Part shown: positions 14,612-18,845 of the stretch, in pieces
Layout of the letters: each line of letters opens with the position of its first letter
How positions within the stretch are numbered: the first letter of the stretch is position 1
Source: Bacillota bacterium
GTDB taxonomy: Bacteria; Bacillota; Clostridia; Lachnospirales; Lachnospiraceae
Reading direction: 5' to 3'
DNA length: 18,845 nucleotides
Assembly (NCBI GenBank): GCA_023437365.1
Contig: JAEZGK010000093.1
Coordinates: 1 to 18,845 of the forward strand
The notes under the pieces: generated by a model
Databases searched by the model: none
What the model saw: the letters and a program-made list of their open reading frames with translations, nothing else
Told to the model about the DNA's origin: nothing
Position numbers and translations under genes: made by a program

Positions 14612-14971
14612 TCACTTTTCGCCAACCACAAATGCATTTGCATACTCCCTGGTGTTGGAGATCGATACATGGATCATAGCTATCCCCTGTTCCCTTGCAA
14701 GCTTCTCCGCCTCTCCATGTAAGATGACATATGGCTTTCCAACAGGGTCACGCAGTACTTCAATATCCATAAGTGCAAATTTTCGAAAGCCGGTACCAAG
14801 CATCTTGGCCACCGCTTCCTTTACTGCATAATTATCTGCCGCCTTATTTATATCCGCCTCGATGAGTTTCTGCTCAAGCTCTGTAAAGCACCTTCGAAGA
14901 AAGCTATCCTTCTGACATGCCTTTTGTACCCTTCCGACTTCAATCAAATCTACCCCAATTCCGGTAATCAT
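14612..14971 (-). CDS. acpS: Holo-[acyl-carrier-protein] synthase
   Basis: This enzyme transfers the phosphopantetheine arm from coenzyme A to a serine of acyl carrier protein, activating fatty-acid synthesis. The 119-residue product has the typical length. MITGIGVDLIEVGRV supplies the Mg-binding Asp8. NYAVKEAVAKMLGTGF holds the second metal ligand, Glu52, and the conserved K-E-A-x-x-K pattern. IHVSISNTREYANAFVV closes the fold. I chose the ATG at 14971, preceded by GGAG at seven bases, over the upstream in-frame ATG at 15019 that lies at the edge of the hairpin at 15020-15056. It begins the tight acpS-nnr-alr group. Confidence 0.95.
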   Translation of the reverse strand: MITGIGVDLIEVGRVQKACQKDSFLRRCFTELEQKLIEADINKAADNYAVKEAVAKMLGTGFRKFALMDIEVLRDPVGKPYVILHGEAEKLAREQGIAMIHVSISNTREYANAFVVGEK

Positions 14972-15019
14972 GGCAACTCTCCGTTCCTTCCGGTTAATCC
15001 TATAGAAATATAAATACAC

Positions 15020-15056
15020 AAACAGGGGATTGCGAACCTATCGCTTACCCCTGTTT
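15020..15056. terminator. Intercistronic hairpin between unknown gene and acpS
   Basis: AAACAGGGG (15020-15028) pairs with CCCCTGTTT (15048-15056), with an inner GCGA/TCGC pair. The run of T after it is on the plus strand; on the coding (minus) strand only TTTGTGTATTT follows. It may be a weak terminator or processing site that partly separates rex and the unknown gene from acpS-nnr-alr-mazF. Confidence 0.5.
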
Positions 15057-15060
15057 TATT

Positions 15061-15672
15061 TTACCTTTTATTCTGCTCTTTATCAACCATTTCCATGATT
15101 TCTGCCCCCAGAATATCATGCATATATGTATATATCAAGGAATTTTTCGCTTCCAGATCCTGTTTGATCAGAAGCTTCGTCTTTAATTCCTCTCTGATAT
15201 TATTGATCCATTCCGTTACTTCCTCAAGCTCTTCCCGATTCTCCTCCAGCTGTTCATAGAATATCCGAATGCTTTCGGCCGTCAGCTCTTCATTTACCCG
15301 TTTGATTTGATAAGGTAGCTCCGCAAGCTCTTCCATAGCGATCTCTGTCTTGGAATTAATCTCATTTACATAATGTTTGTTGCGGTCAAGCTTTCTATCC
15401 TTAGCTTTCCTGGCAGGCTCTCTGCCTGTATCCATATTTACAACAATATCCTTCAGGAGAATACTCTTGAGCTCCTTCATATCCTTAATACCGTTCACCA
15501 ATCTTCCCTGTTTCTTTAGAAGCTGATTCACCTTATGCTCCAGCTCACGGATCAGTACATTCTTTTTTTCCTCCGGAAAAAGTTCGTGCCAGCGATTATC
15601 CAAAGTCAGGATAGGCAGCTTCTTGTCCCTGATTATATGAATAAAATCCGGTCTTTTGTCCTTTCTTCCCAT
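15061..15672 (-). CDS. Unknown coiled-coil protein next to rex
   Basis: I do not recognise this 203-residue protein. It is soluble, very rich in Lys, Glu and Asp, with no signal peptide or membrane segment. The first 40 residues contain a compact motif, LPILTLDNRWHELFPEEKK. The rest looks almost wholly helical, with heptad-like stretches at about 40-75 (ELEHKVNQLLKKQGRLVNGI) and about 105-185 (EELTAESIRIFYEQLEEN and following). The basic patch ARKAKDRKLDRNKHY (about 87-101) separates the two. AGGGG is eight bases before the ATG, and the gene starts 30 bp after rex, so the two are probably co-transcribed. The clear ribosome binding site, tight spacing and coherent composition support a real gene; no function can be claimed. 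Confidence 0.85.
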   Translation of the reverse strand: MGRKDKRPDFIHIIRDKKLPILTLDNRWHELFPEEKKNVLIRELEHKVNQLLKKQGRLVNGIKDMKELKSILLKDIVVNMDTGREPARKAKDRKLDRNKHYVNEINSKTEIAMEELAELPYQIKRVNEELTAESIRIFYEQLEENREELEEVTEWINNIREELKTKLLIKQDLEAKNSLIYTYMHDILGAEIMEMVDKEQNKR

Positions 15673-15702
15673 AAATAACGCCCCTTCAATTCCGGCAGAC
15701 TG

Positions 15703-16344
15703 CTATTCCTTCATGTCATCTTTTCCTGATAATCTATATGACAGCTTCATAAGGCTTTCTGCAAGATGCACATTCTCAACCGTAACATCCTTTGGTAGAT
15801 TAAGGTCTGTCGGTGCAAAGTTCCAGATTCCCTTGATACCCCATTTAACAAGTTCGGCTGCAATCTGAGGAGCCTTTGTCTTCGGCACTGTGATTGCGGC
15901 AATATCAACTTTATTATTCCTTATATATTCCTCAAGCTCATCGGCTGATCGTACAATATTGCCTCTGATCTGTGTCCCGATCAGCTTCGGATTGATATCA
16001 AAAATACCTTTTACAAAAAAGCCTCTGCGTTCAAAATCCACATAATTGGCAAGTGCCTGTCCAAGGTTACCTGCTCCGATGATAATGATACTATATTTCG
16101 TATCCAATCCCAATATCTTACCGATTTCAGAATGGAGATATTCTACATTATAGCCATAACCCTGCTGTCCAAAACCACCAAAGTTATTCAGATCCTGTCT
16201 GATCTGAGACGCTGTTACCTTCATCTTTTCGCTTAATTCCTTCGAGGAGATGCGTACTACATCCTTCTCCAGCAAATCTCCCAAGTAACGATAATATCTA
16301 GGTAATCTATTAATTACTGCTTTGGAAATTTCCTTCTTGTACAA
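15703..16344 (-). CDS. rex: Redox-sensing transcriptional repressor Rex
   Basis: Rex senses the NADH/NAD+ ratio; when NADH is low it represses genes for fermentation and NADH re-oxidation. The 213-residue product has a winged-helix DNA-binding domain (about 1-80), with RISSKELSEKMKVTASQIRQ as the helix-turn-helix and FGGFGQQGYGYNV after it. A Rossmann domain follows, with the NADH-binding IIGAGNLGQALANY. The C-terminal part WNFAPTDLNLP and a swapped end helix are typical. The start is a TTG at 16344, with GGAGG seven bases before it; no better ATG exists. Its promoter contains a probable Rex site, pointing to self-repression. It leads the block with the unknown coiled-coil gene. Confidence 0.96.
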   Translation of the reverse strand: MYKKEISKAVINRLPRYYRYLGDLLEKDVVRISSKELSEKMKVTASQIRQDLNNFGGFGQQGYGYNVEYLHSEIGKILGLDTKYSIIIIGAGNLGQALANYVDFERRGFFVKGIFDINPKLIGTQIRGNIVRSADELEEYIRNNKVDIAAITVPKTKAPQIAAELVKWGIKGIWNFAPTDLNLPKDVTVENVHLAESLMKLSYRLSGKDDMKE

Positions 16345-16379
16345 TGATTTTCCTCCTTCTCTGGCTAAATCTATTATTC

Positions 16380-16408
16380 ATTATATAAGATTGTTAATAA
16401 TAAGTCAA
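16380..16408 (-). promoter_or_regulatory. rex promoter with overlapping Rex-like operator
   Basis: Minus-strand TTGACT (16403-16408), 17 bases, then TATAAT (16380-16385) is a near-perfect sigma-A promoter. The 18 bases TTGACTTATTATTAACAA (16391-16408) cover the -35 and spacer. They match the clostridial Rex consensus TTGTTAANNNNTTAACAA perfectly in the right half and at TTG in the left, with exact spacing. Confidence 0.7.
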
Positions 16409-16442
16409 TCTAATACTATTAGGATAGCTTTCTTATAAATAT

Positions 16443-16476
16443 ATGTCTTTTCTCATGTCTTTTCTCATGTCTTATC
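16443..16476. repeat. 12-bp tandem repeat, 2.8 copies
   Basis: ATGTCTTTTCTC occurs at 16443-16454 and 16455-16466, followed by a partial third copy ATGTCTTATC. It lies between the rex and ydiF promoters and outside any gene. Such short arrays vary in copy number by slippage. Confidence 0.85.
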
Positions 16477-16525
16477 AAACACACGGTGCTGCCCTGTCAT
16501 GAGCTATTACCTTATGCAACTCTTC

Positions 16526-16554
16526 TTTACTTGATAAATTTCCTATGTTAAAAT
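16526..16554 (+). promoter_or_regulatory. Predicted promoter of ydiF
   Basis: TTTACT (16526-16531), 17 bases, then TAAAAT (16549-16554), with TG one base before the -10. It gives a leader of about 125 bases. It is divergent from the rex promoter. Confidence 0.6.
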
Positions 16555-16575
16555 AGAGGGCAATGAGTAGTGTAA

Positions 16576-16667
16576 ATGAGTAAACAATTCACAAATGGAA
16601 TACAAGTCATACCACAATACGCTATCCTCAATTAGTATGAAGATAATTCTGAAAAGCCAGAATTATC
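16576..16667 (+). promoter_or_regulatory. ydiF leader: short open frame plus hairpin
   Basis: A 19-codon frame (16576-16635, MSKQFTNGIQVIPQYAILN) ends seven bases before a perfect 10-bp hairpin, GATAATTCTG/CAGAATTATC with loop AAAAGC (16642-16667). The hairpin ends 12 bases before the ribosome binding site of the ABC-F gene. This resembles leader-peptide control known for some antibiotic-resistance ABC-F genes. The short frame has no well-placed ribosome binding site and the hairpin has no U-run, so control is a hypothesis. Confidence 0.35.
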
Positions 16668-16686
16668 CTGGAGAATGGAGATTTAT

Positions 16687-18693
16687 ATGATTTTAGCATG
16701 TCAGAATATAAGTAAAGCCTTCGGTACGGATCAGATACTGCAGAACATATCCTTCCATGTCAATGATAGGGAAAAGGTTGCAATTGTCGGTATCAACGGT
16801 GCCGGAAAGTCTACCTTATTAAAAATAATTATGAAGGAAATACCTGCGGACGAGGGTGATGTTATCCTATCCAAGGGAAGTACCATTGGTTATCTTGCCC
16901 AGCATCAGAATCTTTCCTCGGAAAATACCATACTGGCAGAAATGATGACAGTAAAGCAGGATGTCATCGATCTGGATAGAAATATCCGTTCTCTGGAGCA
17001 GGATATGAAGCATGCCGAGGGTGACCGATTAAAACAAATGCTTGATAGCTATACCCGGCTGACCCATGAGTTTGAGCAGAAGAACGGTTATGCTTATCAG
17101 AGTGAGGTGATCGGGATACTTAAGGGTCTCGGGTTTGGTGAGGAGGAATTTAGCAAACAGGTCAATATGCTCTCCGGTGGTCAGAAGACCAGAATTGCAC
17201 TAGGAAAGCTTCTGCTGTCAAAACCTGATATCATCCTTCTCGACGAGCCCACCAACCATCTAGACTTAATATCAATCGCGTGGTTGGAGACCTTCCTGTT
17301 AAACTATAACGGAGCAGTTATTGTCGTAGCCCATGACCGATATTTTCTGGATAAGGTAGTATCTAAGGTAGTGGAACTCGATCACACCAAAGCTACAACC
17401 TTTGAAGGAAATTATTCCGCCTATGCAGAAAAGAAATCCATGCTGGTGAATGCGATGCTGAAGCAGTATCTAAACCAGCAGCAGGAAATTAAGCACCAGG
17501 AGGAGGTCATAGCAAAGCTTCGCTCCTTCAATCGGGAGAAATCCATCAAGCGTGCAGAAAGCCGTGAAAAAATGCTGGAGAAAATCGAGCGTGTCGAGCG
17601 ACCAACTGAAAATGCTCAGATTCATTTTACGCTGGAGCCAAGAATTGTCAGCGGAAATGATGTACTGACTGTCACAGGCCTAAGTAAATCCTATGATAAA
17701 CTGACGCTTTTTACTGACTTAAGCTTTGATATCAAACGCGGAGAAAAGGTTGCTGTCATCGGGAATAACGGAACGGGCAAAACGACGATACTAAAAATCA
17801 TCAATGGACAGGTTATGGCAGACCATGGGGAAGTAAAGATCGGAACCAAGGTCCACGTCGGATATTATGATCAGGAGCATCAGGTACTGGACCCGGAGAA
17901 AACCCTGTTTGACGAATTACAGGATGCCTATCCCCATCTGGATAATACTTCCATCCGTAATATCCTGGCTGCTTTTCTTTTTACCGAGGATGATGTCTTC
18001 AAACGGATTAAGGATATCAGTGGCGGCGAACGGGGACGAGTCTCGCTGGCTAAGCTTATGCTTTCCGAAGCCAATCTTCTAATTCTCGACGAGCCGACCA
18101 ACCATTTGGATATTGCCTCTAAGGAAATCCTGGAGAATGCCATCAATCATTACAGCGGTACTGTATTGTATGTATCCCATGACCGATATTTTATCAACAA
18201 AACCGCCACCAGAATTCTTGACCTTACCGAACAGTCTCTTCTGAATTATATCGGAAACTATGATTATTATCTGGAGAAAAAGCCCGAGGTAGAAGCAGCC
18301 TATCTGAAGAGGACCTCCGATTCAGGAAAAGTGTCATCAGAGAATTCTGGCAGCCTAGGCAGCGGTTCCCGTGTCAATGCTTTTCCTGCCTCCTTCCCTT
18401 CCTATTCCTCGTCCAATAGCTCTACAGACGTAGATAGTGAAAACAAGCTGAGCTGGCAGCAACAGAAAGAAGAGCAGGCCCGTGCACGAAAGAGAAAGAA
18501 CGATTTGAAGAAGACCGAGGATGAAATCCATGAATTGGAGACTCGGAACGAAGAAATTGACCGACTTTTGACAAAGGAAGAGGTATTTACAAATGTCCAG
18601 AAGCTTCTGGAGCTGAATAATGAGAAAAAGAACATAGAGGACAGACTGCTGGAGCTGCTGGAGTTATGGGAGACGCTGGCTGCTCAGGAATAA
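16687..18693 (+). CDS. ydiF: ABC-F family ATPase, YdiF type
   Basis: This soluble protein with two ATPase cassettes and no membrane part is expected to bind the ribosomal E site and relieve stalled translation. The 668-residue product has Walker A motifs at 35-42 (GINGAGKS) and about 359-366 (GNNGTGKT), signatures LSGGQ (about 162) and ISGGE (about 444), and Walker B plus H-loop blocks LLDEPTNHLD and ILDEPTNHLD. An inter-domain arm lies at about 245-320, followed by a Ser-rich linker (about 543-585) and a C-terminal coiled coil (about 588-665). I chose the ATG at 16687, because GGAG is six bases before it and too close to the ATG at 16675. In Bacillus subtilis ydiF also lies near rex (ydiH), which supports the assignment. 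The drug-resistance subtypes usually lack this long coiled-coil tail. Confidence 0.9.
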   Translation: MILACQNISKAFGTDQILQNISFHVNDREKVAIVGINGAGKSTLLKIIMKEIPADEGDVILSKGSTIGYLAQHQNLSSENTILAEMMTVKQDVIDLDRNIRSLEQDMKHAEGDRLKQMLDSYTRLTHEFEQKNGYAYQSEVIGILKGLGFGEEEFSKQVNMLSGGQKTRIALGKLLLSKPDIILLDEPTNHLDLISIAWLETFLLNYNGAVIVVAHDRYFLDKVVSKVVELDHTKATTFEGNYSAYAEKKSMLVNAMLKQYLNQQQEIKHQEEVIAKLRSFNREKSIKRAESREKMLEKIERVERPTENAQIHFTLEPRIVSGNDVLTVTGLSKSYDKLTLFTDLSFDIKRGEKVAVIGNNGTGKTTILKIINGQVMADHGEVKIGTKVHVGYYDQEHQVLDPEKTLFDELQDAYPHLDNTSIRNILAAFLFTEDDVFKRIKDISGGERGRVSLAKLMLSEANLLILDEPTNHLDIASKEILENAINHYSGTVLYVSHDRYFINKTATRILDLTEQSLLNYIGNYDYYLEKKPEVEAAYLKRTSDSGKVSSENSGSLGSGSRVNAFPASFPSYSSSNSSTDVDSENKLSWQQQKEEQARARKRKNDLKKTEDEIHELETRNEEIDRLLTKEEVFTNVQKLLELNNEKKNIEDRLLELLELWETLAAQE

Positions 18694-18718
18694 CTCTCGG
18701 CAGTTAGATCCGACAAAA

Positions 18719-18845
18719 AGGGGCTGTTGCAAAACTCCTTGAATAGTAACGAGTAAGGATACAGGCATCCCTAACACACTGGTTCCCTGACATCCTGCCG
18801 ATATTGTTTGTCATAATCGAACATAAATGTTCGCTTCTGTTCAAA
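18719..18845. mobile_element. Right copy of terminal inverted repeat, IS-end-like
   Basis: This is the exact reverse complement of bases 1-127. It begins AGGGGCTGTTGCAAAA 25 bp after the ydiF stop codon. Both copies present the same end of the element towards the window, so the two elements are in opposite orientation and each lies just past the 3' end of a gene. I see no separate terminator for ydiF between its stop and the repeat. Confidence 0.65.

Noticed and set aside
16443..16476. 12-bp tandem array as a CRISPR or an iteron origin.
   Set aside because: There are fewer than three copies, no spacers, no cas or replication gene; slippage explains it.
1..18845. Terminal inverted repeats as the ends of a linear plasmid, phage or composite transposon.
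   Set aside because: The cargo is core chromosomal genes (rlmH, rex, acpS, alr), there is no replication, phage or transposase gene, and the exact 127-base length fits an assembly overlap better.

Overview
The window looks like one complete assembly contig from the chromosome of a low-to-moderate GC, anaerobic Gram-positive bacterium, most likely a clostridial member of the Lachnospiraceae. The evidence is strong AGGAGG-type ribosome binding sites, a clostridial-type Rex operator, an LplABC-type sugar importer with YesM/YesN-type regulators, and the rex / acpS / nnr / alr / mazF gene order with a YdiF-type ABC-F gene beside rex. The family assignment is inference; no rRNA, tRNA, CRISPR array, phage gene or intact transposase is present.

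Layout. The first and last 127 bases are exact inverted copies of one repeat that ends in GGGGCTGTTGCAAAA, which looks like an insertion-sequence end. Next, leftward, are rlmH and an overlapping histidine-phosphatase gene (193-1231). A 133-bp palindromic, MITE-like element related to the terminal repeat follows (1414-1546). Then comes a leftward carbohydrate-uptake locus: sensor kinase and AraC-type response regulator (9913-6490), a terminator, a new promoter, and the lipoprotein binding protein plus two permeases (6124-1566). The first permease carries an unusual N-terminal module of about 240 residues. A rightward DJ-1/PfpI-family gene lies at 10180-10767, followed by about 650 bp without genes but rich in hairpins (10768-11414). 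Next is the leftward housekeeping block rex, coiled-coil unknown gene, acpS, nnr, alr, mazF (16344-11415). Finally an ABC-F ATPase gene (ydiF-like) runs rightward to 18693.

How the genes work together. The kinase and regulator probably sense an external sugar-related signal and activate the importer, which must borrow an ATPase encoded elsewhere because none is present here. The rex block combines redox control (Rex), acyl-carrier-protein activation (AcpS), repair of damaged NAD(P)H (Nnr), cell-wall D-alanine supply (Alr) and an endoribonuclease (MazF/EndoA) with no neighbouring antitoxin gene. RlmH and the ABC-F protein both act on the ribosome.

I see no obviously new multi-gene system. The best leads are the extended permease, the palindromic repeat family, a possible leader peptide and hairpin ahead of ydiF, a Rex site lying in the rex promoter, and a possible small RNA between the DJ-1 and mazF genes.
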